From: Heterohyrax brucei
Lineage: Eukaryota; Chordata; Mammalia; Hyracoidea; Procaviidae
Assembly: GCA_028571685.1 (NCBI GenBank)
Contig: CM053141.1
Location: forward strand, 124,001-188,000
Reading direction: 5' to 3'
DNA length: 64,000 nt
Positions 58,301-63,734 of the stretch are shown here, one piece after another (positions within the stretch are counted from its first letter, which is position 1; the number at the start of each line of letters is the position of its first letter). The position numbers and the translations under genes are program-made. The notes under the pieces were generated by a model that worked only from the letters and a program-made list of their open reading frames with translations, ran no database searches and was not told the DNA's origin.

Positions 58301-59157
58301 GCAGATGCCTCCAAAGGCTGCCTCCCCAGAATGGAGAGCAGCTGGAGGTTCTCTGAGTCCTAGGAAGCTGCAGAATGTTAATCTTCATGAGGTGGTCACG
58401 TCCCAGATGTGTCAAGATGTTAATTGGTGTTTGGGGCCCAGAGGTGGTCTGGCCATCGTATAAATCCCCAGGCACAAGGCAGATGACTTTGCCTTTCCTT
58501 TGTGGTTTTAGATTGTTACCACTTGTTTTTCCGTAGTCCTAAAGAAAGCATAGATTATTAGTCTTTAACTTGAGAGAAACAGGGAAATGGTGGACTCACA
58601 CACTTGGAGACAGAATTAAGCAACAAAACAGTTCACTTATGTTCAAGATGCAGCCACTTATTTTCCTCTGCCTTTTCTACCCTCTGTCCTGCCAACTCAG
58701 ACCTCGGGCACGGGATGCAGCCCTGGGGGCCCAGCCTGGGAGTCTAACCCGGTTGGGTGTCAGCCATGGCTCACACCTAGCGTGGCTCCTGGAGAACCTG
58801 GCCAGCACCCCAGGATCTCCCGTCTCTTTCCTGAATCCAGGTTGCGCCCTGCGGTGCAGCCAGATCCACTTGCTCCTCCCTCCACTTCTAGAGTCGGGGT
58901 CACGCGCCTCAGTGGCTGTGTCCGTGTCTGACCACGCCACCTCCTTCAAGAGGCCCCGCTCCACCGTCTCCAGCAGCAGCACCTCCTCCTCTAGCAGCCA
59001 GTCTTCCTCCGTCCTGGGCTCCCTGAACGTACACGTGTACCCTGGCCCCCCAGGCCTGCTGAGCCCTGCCCTCTGCCCCTGGCCCTGTGACATCAGAGCC
59101 TGCATTGAAGATGAGCTGGAGCAGGATGCAGGCAGCCAGCCCTCAGTGAGCGAGTGA
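21906..59157 (+). CDS. PLEKHG4B: PLEKHG4B, Rho guanine nucleotide exchange factor (18 exons, spliced)
   Basis: Dbl-family Rho GEF that loads GTP on Rho GTPases; the human protein is reported as a Cdc42 exchange factor acting on junctional actin in epithelia. The joined exons give about 1,162 residues, close to the roughly 1,270 I recall for a human isoform. Order by approximate residue: N-terminal low-complexity region 1-209, Sec14/CRAL-TRIO-like 210-363, spectrin-like 364-490, Ser/Pro linker 491-726, DH 727-917, PH 918-1035, Ser-rich tail to 1162. The DH core [17 protein letters not shown], the PH segment [12 protein letters not shown] and the tail [13 protein letters not shown] fit PLEKHG4B rather than its paralogue PLEKHG4, as does the 37-kb span (PLEKHG4 is compact). 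Introns are GT-AG except one GC-AG. The initiator and the exon 10 start are uncertain, and the exon 11/12 junction has a frame problem. Family comparison is from memory, not from a search. Confidence 0.92.
22717..22896 (+). CDS. PLEKHG4B: PLEKHG4B coding exon 2 (start of Sec14-like domain)
   Basis: Acceptor GGTTCCTCTAG before 22717, donor CCCAG|GTAAGC after 22896; 180 nt. It encodes a Pro-rich lead-in and then [14 protein letters not shown], which matches the start of the Sec14-like region of PLEKHG4 family proteins (GMATLPGTRD in the paralogue). Leaves one base, completed as Gly by exon 3. Confidence 0.9.
22975..23098 (+). CDS. PLEKHG4B: PLEKHG4B coding exon 3 (Sec14-like domain)
   Basis: Acceptor TGCTCCCACAG, donor CCCCAG|GTGGGA; 124 nt. 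It encodes [17 protein letters not shown] and [14 protein letters not shown], the first strand and helix of the Sec14/CRAL-TRIO-like fold. Only a 78-bp intron separates it from exon 2. Two bases (AG) carry into exon 4. Confidence 0.93.
24450..24543 (+). CDS. PLEKHG4B: PLEKHG4B coding exon 4 (Sec14-like domain)
   Basis: Acceptor TTTCTCTTCAG, donor CTGCAG|GTAAGG; 94 nt ending in phase 0. It encodes [17 protein letters not shown], the central strand of the Sec14-like fold with the family motif LVDAR, and then the helix SQALKTLQ. It is followed by the largest intron in the gene (12.6 kb). Confidence 0.94.
29470..30596 (+). mobile_element. RTE1-type LINE, 5'-truncated, inserted in L1
   Basis: Begins inside the RT region (AAAATTTTGCTGAAGATCAT) and runs to the 3' tail (GTTGGAACCAACTCAACAGC, then ACCTAACAACAA). 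RT motifs are recognisable in pieces ([30 protein letters not shown]). The L1 sequence on its left (CACCTCTACAACA) resumes on its right (AAAAAGACAAATAATCC), so RTE is the younger insert. Confidence 0.88.
30645..31511 (-). mobile_element. class II (ERV2-like) solo LTR inserted in L1
   Basis: 867 bp, TG...CA ends with imperfect terminal inverted repeats (TGCCGGGAGC and GCTCCTGGCA) and the 6-bp duplication GGATAT at 30639-30644 and 31512-31517. On the minus strand an AATAAA is followed by a CTCTCGCTCTTGCTC stretch typical of the R/U5 of class II elements. No internal genes: a solo LTR left after recombination. It is younger than the host L1. Confidence 0.88.
33185..33300 (+). repeat. RTE/AFROSINE-type 3' tail remnant
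   Basis: CCAGGTCACTGGGAATTGGA followed by GCTGAATTGATGGCAGCTGA and CAACAACA resembles the shared tail of RTE1 and AFROSINE elements. It sits between two L1 copies. Confidence 0.55.
33340..35395 (+). mobile_element. L1 LINE, 5'-truncated, carrying an AFROSINE
   Basis: ORF2 C-terminal region (AATGCAAATCAAAACTACAA, CCAGCAATCCCACTCCTTGG) and a 3' UTR ending with TTTCACTTAGAGCACAATAA. The SINE at 34388-34540 interrupts it. It lies head to tail behind the L1 ending at 33060. Inactive. Confidence 0.85.
34388..34540 (+). repeat. AFROSINE, full-length, with target-site duplication
   Basis: A box-like TAGCATAGTGGGTTAAGTGC, B box-like GGTCAGCAGTTCCAATCC, then CTCCTTGGAAACTCTGGGG and the RTE-like tail CGCTACGAGTCAGACACGAC. 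Flanks CTATTGTAAG (34378-34387) and CTATTACAAG (34541-34550) look like a decayed target-site duplication. It is inserted in an L1. Confidence 0.92.
35396..36245 (+). mobile_element. older L1 fragments
   Basis: Diverged L1 ORF2 C-terminal sequence (AATCAACAGAACCTCATAAA, CTTAGAGAAAATAATTGTAA) followed by a 3' UTR end (GTTTACCTTGTAAACTATCA). Much more decayed than the neighbouring L1. Confidence 0.6.
36305..36446 (-). repeat. AFROSINE, diverged
   Basis: Reverse-complement body AGCAGAACTGCCCCATTGAG, TTTCAGACTGCCAACTGTTG and tail CAACAGGGTTCC. Confidence 0.8.
36447..36930 (+). mobile_element. old L1 3' end fragment
   Basis: Shows the ORF2 end and UTR typical of old L1M copies: GGAGTACTATTCAGCAGTAA, AAAGAAATGAGCTGGGATAC and the later GGGTGAGATGCGGAGGATGG. 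Confidence 0.6.
37110..37196 (+). CDS. PLEKHG4B: PLEKHG4B coding exon 5 (Sec14-like domain)
   Basis: Acceptor TTCTCATTTCAG, donor GTCCGG|GTAAAG; 87 nt, phase 0 to phase 0. It encodes [18 protein letters not shown], corresponding to the paralogue's AVYQVLLVGS strand. The reading frame stays open into the CpG-rich start of the next intron, but the splice sites and the fit to exon 6 define the exon. Confidence 0.92.
37197..37390 (+). other. CpG-dense patch at start of PLEKHG4B intron 5
   Basis: About 15 CpG in under 200 bp, with GGGCGGG and GGTGCGCGAG-type sequence, far above the surrounding intron. Too short for a classical CpG island. Could be a small regulatory element or a GC-biased patch. 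Confidence 0.45.
37681..37835 (+). repeat. AFROSINE, diverged
   Basis: TCAAACCCTGGGTTGATGGT, TGAACCCACCAGCTGCTCCT, TTGGAAACTCTATGGGGCAG and tail CAGCAGCAATGGGTTTTCTG. Confidence 0.8.
37836..39300 (-). mobile_element. probable old L1 (L1M-type) 3' region, minus strand
   Basis: T-rich sequence resembling the antisense of old L1 3' regions (CCCATTATTTCTTGAATTTT, CAGTGAATTTTTATTTCAGA, CTGGACATTTTGAGTGCTAT). The open frames of up to 257 codons on plus in this stretch have no domain and are judged incidental. Confidence 0.5.
39325..39541 (+). repeat. 54-bp minisatellite, four units
   Basis: Units of 53-54 bp share CTCCACCCGCCGGTGGTGTT, CCCCCCAGAACTGAGCCATT and AGGGGCCGCT variants. The array ends 47 bp before exon 6, so it lies where the branch point and upstream splice elements would be. 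Confidence 0.85.
39589..39705 (+). CDS. PLEKHG4B: PLEKHG4B coding exon 6 (end of Sec14-like domain)
   Basis: Acceptor TTCCTTGGCAG, donor CGAAGG|GTAAGG; 117 nt, phase 0. It encodes [19 protein letters not shown] and [13 protein letters not shown]. The second half is the family signature that closes the Sec14 domain of Dbl proteins (usually GG-LPY-H--W---R). The second Gly of the usual GG pair is not seen (FDGSFPY). A 54-bp minisatellite ends about 50 bp upstream. Confidence 0.94.
40078..40176 (+). CDS. PLEKHG4B: PLEKHG4B coding exon 7 (spectrin-like helix), GC donor
   Basis: Encodes [17 protein letters not shown] and then [16 protein letters not shown], matching the paralogue segment RLEALLQNCQAACALLQ. 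Acceptor is CCAACTGCGATAG; the donor is GC with otherwise perfect consensus, CAG|GCAAGT. 99 nt, phase 0 on both sides, which fits exons 6 and 8 exactly. It has no in-frame ATG, so it is easily missed by ORF finding. Confidence 0.87.
40402..40565 (+). repeat. AFROSINE
   Basis: GGAAACCCTGGTGGCACAGT, TGAATCCACCAAGTGCTCCT, CAGAAACTCTGTTGGGGCGG and tail GTGAGTCAGAATCCACCTGA followed by TTTGGTTTTT. It lies in the intron after exon 7. Confidence 0.9.
41084..41226 (+). CDS. PLEKHG4B: PLEKHG4B coding exon 8 (spectrin-like region)
   Basis: Acceptor TCTCCCCCCGCAG, donor GGCCG|GTGAGT; 143 nt, leaving two bases. It encodes [19 protein letters not shown] and [16 protein letters not shown], helical and comparable to the paralogue's EVGQLLQQTEVLMQQVLDS. 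A GTGAGG inside the exon could act as an alternative donor but would break the frame. Confidence 0.92.
41791..41929 (+). CDS. PLEKHG4B: PLEKHG4B coding exon 9 (spectrin-like region)
   Basis: Acceptor CCTTCTCTTACAG, donor GCGCAG|GTCAGT; 139 nt. The first base completes Arg from exon 8. It encodes [18 protein letters not shown] and [18 protein letters not shown], an amphipathic helix matching the paralogue's ADELYDRVDGLLHQL. Ends in phase 0. Confidence 0.93.
41930..43759. other. PLEKHG4B: PLEKHG4B intron 9, mostly unclassified
   Basis: A GC-rich first part includes a diffuse repeat of GCACCAGG-TGGGG units (42465-42545). A T-rich stretch from 42.83 to 43.04 kb may be an old repeat. I looked here for the second half of the spectrin-like region present in the paralogue and found no matching exon. 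Confidence 0.45.
43760..43969 (+). CDS. PLEKHG4B: PLEKHG4B coding exon 10 (linker; 5' edge uncertain)
   Basis: Donor GAGCAG|GTAAGA after 43969 is good. Frame-compatible (phase 0) acceptors after a pyrimidine tract lie at 43759 (GAATGAG) and 43771 (AAAGCAG). A stronger-looking acceptor at 43701 (CTACACAG) would start the exon in a phase that does not fit exon 9 unless another exon intervenes. The product is Gln/Ser/Pro-rich ([22 protein letters not shown]) and has no recognisable fold. The open frame and the phase match to exon 11 are the main support. Confidence 0.55.
44182..44679 (+). CDS. PLEKHG4B: PLEKHG4B coding exon 11 (Ser/Pro linker)
   Basis: Acceptor CCCTGTCTCCAG. The long open frame encodes a disordered Ser/Pro/Gln-rich linker ending in [16 protein letters not shown], a basic K-K-T-x-S-F motif also found before the DH domain in the paralogue. 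Two donors are possible. 44679 (CTGGG|GTAAAC) ends in phase 0 and keeps the DH frame. 44810 (GGGAAG|GTGAGG) is the stronger site, and the sequence up to it still reads like the family ([19 protein letters not shown]), but it does not keep the frame into exon 12. Confidence 0.8.
45815..45985 (-). repeat. AFROSINE
   Basis: TGAGTCGATTCCAACTCGTG, GTGACCCCACAGGACAGAGC, CCGAACTGCCCCGCGGGTTG, then a tRNA-like part much altered. Confidence 0.82.
46375..46540 (-). repeat. AFROSINE, well preserved
   Basis: GGAGTCGATGCCGACTCACA, GCGACCCTATAGGTCAGGGT, GGAACTGCCCCGTAGGGTTC, CTTAACCACTGTGCCCCCGG. It lies in the intron between the linker and DH exons. Confidence 0.92.
47421..47530 (+). repeat. short imperfect tandem repeat
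   Basis: Two to three units share GTCCGCATG-CC, TAAAGTTAGGGAGCC and CAGGG elements with about a 55-bp period. Confidence 0.55.
47826..48077 (+). CDS. PLEKHG4B: PLEKHG4B coding exon 12 (DH domain, CR1-CR2)
   Basis: Acceptor GTGTCTGTCTTCCAG, donor AAACAC|GTGAGT; 252 nt, phase 0. It encodes [18 protein letters not shown] (DH conserved region 1, with the catalytic-face Glu) and [17 protein letters not shown] (conserved region 2). The first codons read [10 protein letters not shown] here. One frame over they read RLPHIM and then a stop, where I expect RLRHIMAEM in relatives; the two frames meet at a TA dinucleotide before GCTGAGATG. Confidence 0.95.
48078..50255. other. PLEKHG4B: PLEKHG4B intron 12, mostly unclassified
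   Basis: Contains an old AFROSINE-like remnant at 48985-49160, a TAAA-rich run near 49747-49780 and no exon signal. Confidence 0.5.
48985..49160 (+). repeat. AFROSINE-like remnant
   Basis: Weak match: AGCCCGGTGGTTCACATCC in the tRNA-like part, GGGGTCACTGCCGGTTAGAA and a tail GACCTGACAGGAATGGTTG followed by T-rich sequence. Confidence 0.6.
50258..50552 (+). repeat. degenerate TG-rich simple repeat
   Basis: About 295 bp of TGTGTGTCTGT-type sequence ending some 50 bp before exon 13. All open frames through it are Cys/Val-rich repeat products. Confidence 0.85.
50600..50689 (+). CDS. PLEKHG4B: PLEKHG4B coding exon 13 (DH domain)
   Basis: Acceptor CCCCTCTCCAG, weak donor TTCGAG|GTTGGC; 90 nt, phase 0. 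It encodes [20 protein letters not shown], nearly invariant in this family. Only a 79-bp intron follows, and a 300-bp TG-rich tract ends just upstream. Confidence 0.95.
50769..50999 (+). CDS. PLEKHG4B: PLEKHG4B coding exon 14 (DH domain, CR3)
   Basis: Acceptor CCTGTCCCACAG, donor TGTGAT|GTGAGT; 231 nt, phase 0. It encodes [19 protein letters not shown], the diagnostic conserved region 3 helix that contacts the GTPase, and [19 protein letters not shown] at the DH-PH boundary. Confidence 0.97.
52197..52367 (+). CDS. PLEKHG4B: PLEKHG4B coding exon 15 (PH domain, N-terminal half)
   Basis: Acceptor GTCTCCTTCCAG, donor TTCAAG|GTACTG; 171 nt, phase 0. It encodes [19 protein letters not shown] and [19 protein letters not shown], the first beta strands of the PH domain that packs against the DH domain. 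Confidence 0.96.
52900..53080 (+). CDS. PLEKHG4B: PLEKHG4B coding exon 16 (PH domain, C-terminal half)
   Basis: Acceptor TTTCTGTGATGCAG, donor AACCGAG|GTCAGG; 181 nt, leaving one base. It encodes [39 protein letters not shown] and LWRQALRNR. The Trp in VKAAW is the near-invariant residue of the PH C-terminal helix. Confidence 0.96.
53661..54035 (+). repeat. 30-bp VNTR with 60-bp higher-order period
   Basis: About 13 units of CACACAGTGTGCAC + CCAGGTCCTCACCTGA (two are 28 bp). In the middle, units alternate CACCCAGG and CACGCATG/CACACATG, giving a 60-bp period. It lies in PLEKHG4B intron 16. Because the unit is a multiple of three, open frames run through the array on both strands; they are by-products. 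Confidence 0.93.
54200..55240 (-). mobile_element. old L1 (L1M-type) ORF2 fragment, minus strand
   Basis: T-rich sequence matching antisense L1 ORF2: TTTCTTGATGTAGACACTTA, GCTTTGGCTGCATGCCGTGA, TAATTCCAAGGTCCTCTGG. Highly diverged. Confidence 0.6.
55241..55744. other. unclassified intronic DNA (PLEKHG4B intron 16)
   Basis: No exon, gene or repeat recognised. The minus-strand open frame of 132 codons here has no domain. Confidence 0.4.
55745..55850 (+). repeat. AFROSINE remnant
   Basis: GCTGCTAACCAAGAGGTCAA, CTGTTCAGATGCGCTAGAGG, GTCACTATGTGTTGTAACCA and tail TGATAGGAACAGG. The middle is deleted. Confidence 0.7.
55851..56265 (-). mobile_element. old L1 3' fragment, minus strand
   Basis: Antisense L1M-like sequence: TCTGTTTGGTCCCTTTGTTT, CCGACCGTATTAATCCTAGT, GTATGGCTGATACTTTCTTA. 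Confidence 0.5.
56325..56495 (-). repeat. AFROSINE
   Basis: GTGGAGTCAATTCTGACTCC, AGCGACCCTGCAGGACAGAG, CTTAACCACTGTGCCCCCAG. Confidence 0.9.
56797..56855 (+). repeat. AFROSINE/RTE tail remnant
   Basis: GTAGCTGTGAGTCAGAATCG, ACTCACCGACTGGGTTTTGG: the 3' tail only. Confidence 0.65.
56868..57045 (+). repeat. AFROSINE, full-length
   Basis: GGAACCCTGGTGGTGCAGTG, GGTTAAGAGCTACAGCTACT, AGGTGCTCCTTGGTAACCCT, GTCACTGTCAGTCAGAATCA and a T-rich end. Confidence 0.92.
57046..58044. other. PLEKHG4B: PLEKHG4B intron 16, last part
   Basis: T-rich start following the SINE tail, then unclassified sequence up to the exon 17 acceptor. No exon signal. Confidence 0.45.
58045..58164 (+). CDS. PLEKHG4B: PLEKHG4B coding exon 17 (C-terminal tail)
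   Basis: Acceptor TTTTTCTGTTTCAG, donor GGTGCAG|GTACAG; 120 nt, entered and left with one base carried. It encodes [20 protein letters not shown] and [18 protein letters not shown], corresponding to the conserved post-PH segment of the family (EVRMAEMVSMGVGNKAF in the paralogue). Confidence 0.95.
58165..58891. other. PLEKHG4B: PLEKHG4B intron 17
   Basis: 727 bp with no recognised repeat. Frames stay open across both flanks but the splice sites and phases define it as intron. Confidence 0.7.
58892..59157 (+). CDS. PLEKHG4B: PLEKHG4B last coding exon 18 (Ser-rich tail, stop)
   Basis: Acceptor CCTCCACTTCTAG; 266 nt ending in TGA at 59155-59157. It encodes [14 protein letters not shown], a run of serines ([19 protein letters not shown]) and the acidic end [13 protein letters not shown], then QPSVSE. 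From memory the human protein continues for about a dozen residues past the equivalent point, so the tail looks slightly shortened. A GTGAGC at 59146 could be a donor to a further exon, but no supported one is seen. Confidence 0.9.
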
Positions 59158-59261
59158 ATTCATAACCTAAGGGGGGCTGAACGGGGCGGGTGGGCTTTGC
59201 TGAGGGTCTGGTCTGGGTGGGGGCGGCACTGGCTGGAACAGTGCAGTGGGTGCACCACAGC

Positions 59262-60455
59262 CTGTTGCCATTGTTGTTAGGTGCTGTGAGTCGGTTCTGA
59301 CCACAGTGACCCTCTGCACAACAGGACGAAACCCTGTCCATCCCTGCGCCGTGTCCGCAGTTGCTTTTATGCTTAAGCCCATCGTTGCAGCTGCTGTACC
59401 AGTGCGTCTTGCCGAGGGCCTTCCTCTTTCTCGCTGACCCTCCACTCTACCGAGCACGACGTCCTTCTCTGGGGACGGATCCCTCCTGGCGGCACGTCCA
59501 GAGTATGCGAGATGCAGTCTCGTCATCTTGGCTTCCAAGGGGTGCTCTGGTTGGACTTCTTCTTGGTACACTCAGCATTCTTCTCCAACACCACAATTCA
59601 AAGGCATCAGTTCTTCTCCTGTCTTCCTTGTTCACTGTCAGCTTTGCATACATATGATGCGATTGAAAATACCATGGCTTGGGTCAGGCGCACCTTAGCC
59701 TTCAAGGTGGTATCTTTTCTTTTCAACACTTTGAAGAGGCCCTTTGCAGCAGATTTTCCCAACGCACTGCGTCTTCTGGCTTCCCGAATGTTGCTTCCAC
59801 AGGCATTGACTGTGGAATGCAGTAAAATGAAACACTGGATTACCTCAGTCCTTTTACCACTCCTCACAGTGTTGCGTACTGGTCCAGTTGTGGTGGGTTT
59901 TGTTTTCTTGATGTCGAGGTGCAGTCCATACTGAAGGCTGTGGTCCTTAGTAAGTGTTTCACTTCCAGCAAGGTTGTGTCGTCTGCATAACACTGGTTGT
60001 TAATGAGTCTTCCTCCAATCTTGATACTTCATTCTTCTTCATCTAATCCAGCTTCTCAGATTATTTGCTCAGCACAAAGATTGGAAAGGTATGGTGAAAG
60101 GATACAACCCTGACACATACCTTTCCTTACTTAGAACCATGCAGTGTCTCTTTGTTCTGTTGACAGGACTCCCTCTTGATCCATGTACAGATTCCTCGTG
60201 AGCACAATGAAGTGTTCTGGAGTTCCCATTTTACGCAATGGTATCCACCATTTGTTAAGATCCGCACAGTCGAATGCCTTTGCATAGTCAATAAAACACT
60301 GGCAGACGTCTTTCTGGTATTCTCAACTTTCAGCCAAGATCCATCTGACATCAGTAATGATATCTCTGGTTCCATGTCCTCTTCTGAATCTGCCTTGAAT
60401 TTCTGGAAGTCCACTGTTAACATAATGTTACAGTCGCTTTGGAGTGAACCCCCAC
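59262..60455 (-). mobile_element. RTE1-type LINE, 3' portion, minus strand
   Basis: Begins 105 bp after the PLEKHG4B stop with the reverse-complemented RTE tail (TTGTTGTTAGGTGCTGTGAG) and runs toward 5' through DAFELWCWRRML, RT helix (HNLAGSETLTKDHSLQYGL) and RT core (MSDGSWLKVENTRKT). Broken frames. It stops near 60455, where the orientation flips. Confidence 0.88.
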
Positions 60456-60464
60456 TTGTCCGTC

Positions 60465-60655
60465 AGTTTGTCACACCAGGAGCTTGCGTGTTGCTGTGAT
60501 GCTGCAGCTGCGTCGCTGGTGTTCAGACACCAGCAGGGTCCCCCGAGGCAGACAGCTCTGAGCTGAGCTTCCAGACTAAGACAGACTAGGAAGGACTCAG
60601 CAGTCTACTTCGGAAGAAAGTTAACTAGTGAAAACCTTGTGAATAGCAGTGGAAC
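60465..60655 (+). mobile_element. RTE1-type LINE 5' UTR piece, inverted
   Basis: TGCGTGTTGCTGTGATGCTG, CAGACTAAGACAGACTAGGA and TAGTGAAAACCTTGTGAATA match the RTE 5' UTR on the plus strand, directly next to the minus-strand RTE body. Probably the inverted 5' end of the same insertion. Confidence 0.75.
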
Positions 60656-61214
60656 CACTGAATGGGCTTGTTTATTTCACCTGATTTTACGTGCTTCCAA
60701 ATGTTTTCAAACAAATTTAAATTTTTCTTTAACTTAAAAAAAAACCTTCCGCTTCCACCCAAGATGAAGTAACAGGGACCAAATTTACAACCCCTCCCCT
60801 CAAAAAATGAAAAAACAGAGTTCAAGACATGATCCACTGTGGAAGATGGCAGTGACCCCAGGGAAACGGCAGACCCTGGTGTCCTTTTCCATCCCCAGTA
60901 CAGGAAGGAGGAGCCCAGCCAGTACTTGTATTGTGTCCAGAGAGCAGAGGCCTGTCCAGCGACCAGCTTGGTGCTCTGACCGTGGCCCCTTTAGTGTCTA
61001 GCACATGTGAGAGGAAGACACCAAGACTGAAGAAGTACCCAAAAGGACCAGAGTGTGGTTGCTGCCACTCACATGGGCCAGACTGGAAAAACACACAATT
61101 CACAGAGCACTGGACAGAGCCCTAACCTGACCCACCTGCCCAGCAATAAAAGCAGAACCCAGAAGGGTCAAACTGCACCCAAGGGACTTGCCTGCATTCA
61201 GAACAGAGCTCAGC
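60656..61214. other. unclassified DNA downstream of PLEKHG4B
   Basis: Nothing recognised. An AATAAA at 61146 is a possible polyadenylation signal but lies 2 kb past the stop with repeats between, so I do not assign it. Confidence 0.35.
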
Positions 61215-62090
61215 ACGGTGTATGTTGTGGTAGCTGACTGGTCGCAGCCCTGGGTGCAACACCGAACACCAGCGCCGGCTCCTGCCGTGCTCACAGTTGT
61301 TAGACCTGAGCCTGCTGTTGCAGCTTCCAGGCCAGTCATCTCACTGGAATTCTTCCTTTTGGTGCTGACCTGTTTCACCAAGCATGATGTCCTTCTCTGG
61401 GAACTGGTCCCTCCTGACAAACTGTGTCTAAATTATGTGAGAAAACGCCTCACCCTCCCTGTTTCTAACGATCATTCTGGCTATACTTCTAAGACAAATT
61501 TGTTTGTTCTTTTGGAAGTCCATCGTATATTCAGTATTCTTTGCCAGCACCACTACTGAAAGGTATCAACTCTTTGGTCTTCCTTGTTCACTGTCCAGCT
61601 TTCACATGCGTGTGAGGTGACTGGAAACGCCATGGCTTGGGTTGGACACACCTCTGCTTTTTAACACTTTGGAGGTCTTTTGCAGCAGATCTGCCCAGTG
61701 CAGTGTGGCTTTGGATTTCTTGACTGCCACTGCCTTGATGGATGACTGTGGATCCAAGTGAAATGAACTCTTTGACAGCTCCAGGCTCTCCTCCATTTAT
61801 TATGTTGCTTATTGGCCCCGTTGTGAGAGTTTTCACTTTCTTTATGTTGGTGTGTAATCCACACTGAAGGTTGTGGTCTTCGGTCTCCATAAGTAAGTAC
61901 TTTCCAAGTCCCCCTGGATTTCAGCGAGCAAGACTGTGTCATCTGCATAACACACAGTGTGAAAGAGTCTTCCTCCAAACCTGATGCCACACATAGTCCA
62001 GTTCCTCACGTTGTTTGCTCAGCATCCAGATGGAATATGTATGGGCAACGGTTACAACCCTGATGCCCCCTTTGACTGAAATGCCCCAAT
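61215..62090 (-). mobile_element. RTE1-type LINE fragment, minus strand
   Basis: Reverse-complement RTE 3' half: AAGCATGATGTCCTTCTCTG, GAAACGCCATGGCTTGGGTT, CCACACTGAAGGTTGTGGTC, TGTGTCATCTGCATAACAC. Inactive. Confidence 0.85.
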
Positions 62091-62559
62091 AGGCTAGCTG
62101 TATAAGCTAGTTTGACTTGGGGCACCTCAAAGGCTCTAACGTCCTGTCAGCAAGTGGTTGGAGTTGTTACTAGACATGTGAGGCTAGAAGTCCATTTACT
62201 TTTCTTGTGTGTGTTCAGCTCAGGTGCCCAGGTAGTCGGTCACCTGCGGTACAGGCTCTTCTCTGCAGTTGTAGATGGGCAGGGATGATGCGTGTAGAGC
62301 AGGTATCTGGGTGTCTGCACGGAGAAGGTCAAGGGGCTGACAGCTGTCAGTGAGTGTCTGTGAGGAAGGCTTGTCCTTGCTCCATAGTGCACATAGGTAG
62401 ATAAGTTTTGCTGCAGAGCTGTGAGCACTGGATTCTGTCTGCAGACAGAATCAAGTTTTGTGAATCCCTTGGGCTTGCACCTAGGCAAAGGAACTGATTC
62501 TGCCCTGAGTTCCTACTTAGGGGAACCAGCACATTCTACCCCCTCGTCCTGTTGTTTGT

Positions 62560-63195
62560 TAAATTGTTCTCTCTCAGACTGTATTAGCCTGAAACCAGAA
62601 GAGCTAGATGGTGCCCAGCCACCACCAAAGAATGCCCTGACAGTGGGTAGTGTGCACTGAACACAATGTACAGTGAACACTGTGTACAGTGAACGCAGTG
62701 TACAGTAAATGCAGTGTACAGTGAGCGCTGTGCACAGTGAACGCAGTGTACTGTTCCTGATGACAGGAGAAAGGGCATGGAGATCTGGAACTCTATTAAA
62801 TGACCATATTTGAGGGTCTGACAGCCTGGAGGGTCCCCTGAGAACATGGCCCCTGGACTTGCTGCTAGCCCGGAGCTGAAACCAGTACTGAAGCCAACAC
62901 GGCAAACAGATAAGACTGGACTCTGGGAAACAGAGCGATGTGTGTGGTGTGTGTACTTCATGGTTTCCTATATATCTGAGGCTGCTCAAGTGGTTTCTTT
63001 CTAGAGGGGAGAGGAGAGTGTGAGTGGCAGGGACAGTGCTGGTTGAGTGGACACTGGACGTGCAGAGTGGAAAGGGGGGTGTGTTGTCACAGGTAAGGAG
63101 AGCAGACAGAGTTGCATAGAGGCAGGTTCTTGGGGTTTTATGTGGCAAATTGATTTGGATTGTAAACTTTCACTGAATCACAATTATTAAAAAGT
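62560..63195 (+). mobile_element. L1 3' UTR fragment with internal tandem repeat
   Basis: AGAGCTAGATGGTGCCCAGC, TGACAGCCTGGAGGGTCCCC, CTTGCTGCTAGCCCGGAGCT and the end AACTTTCACTGAATCACAAT match the 3' UTR seen at 34.96-35.39 kb. The 16-bp array at 62653-62755 is inside it. Confidence 0.8.
62653..62755 (+). repeat. 16-bp tandem repeat, about six units
   Basis: Units GTACAGTGAACGCAGT with single-base variants (ACACTG, AATGCAG, GAGCGCTGTG). Each unit carries the near-palindromic ACTGTGTACAGT overlap between neighbours. Confidence 0.88.
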
Positions 63196-63734
63196 TCCTC
63201 TCCAAGTCGGGGAGAATGGCTTAGAATGCCTCTCAGGGGTCCTGCTTCCCTCCCAGGGTAAGCATCGGACTCTGGACATGGCCCTGTACAGAGAAGGGTG
63301 GGGAAAACACTAAGAAAAAGGAGAGAGGTTTATCCCAAAGGAAAGTTTTAGATTTGTGTGCGTGCAGCAGGTTAGACACAAGCCGCTTACAAGGCCTTTG
63401 ACTGTTGAATGTTGTTTTTCAGTGATTCTGGGAGCGTGAGTGAGCCCTCCATCCCTGCCTCTCTCCCTCTAAGGAAGATGCTTCCCAAACACCACCGCTC
63501 CCCTCGCTGTGCTGGCTGCCACAGGTCTGCCTGCAGGATGCTGATTCTCACCGGGTCAGGTCTCACCGGTCCCGGTACTTCTGGACCTAATCTCTCTTCC
63601 CAGTCACTAGTCTAATTTCTCAACTTTCCCTTTGATGTTCAGGGCTCCTAGAATGTCACATATAATCAATTCATTTGTTTATTTGGGTCTTTGTTGTTAG
63701 AGGAATCACAGGAGGTATCTAACTCCTCTGCCGT
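63196..63734. other. unclassified DNA
   Basis: No repeat family recognised. An acceptor-like site (TGTTTTTCAG) at 63422 opens a Ser-rich frame, but no donor in the gene fits its phase. Confidence 0.35.

Noticed and set aside
63421-63615. Ser-rich frame after a good acceptor, as a final PLEKHG4B exon
   Set aside because: It needs two bases from the previous exon and no donor in exon 18 supplies that phase; it lies beyond several repeats.
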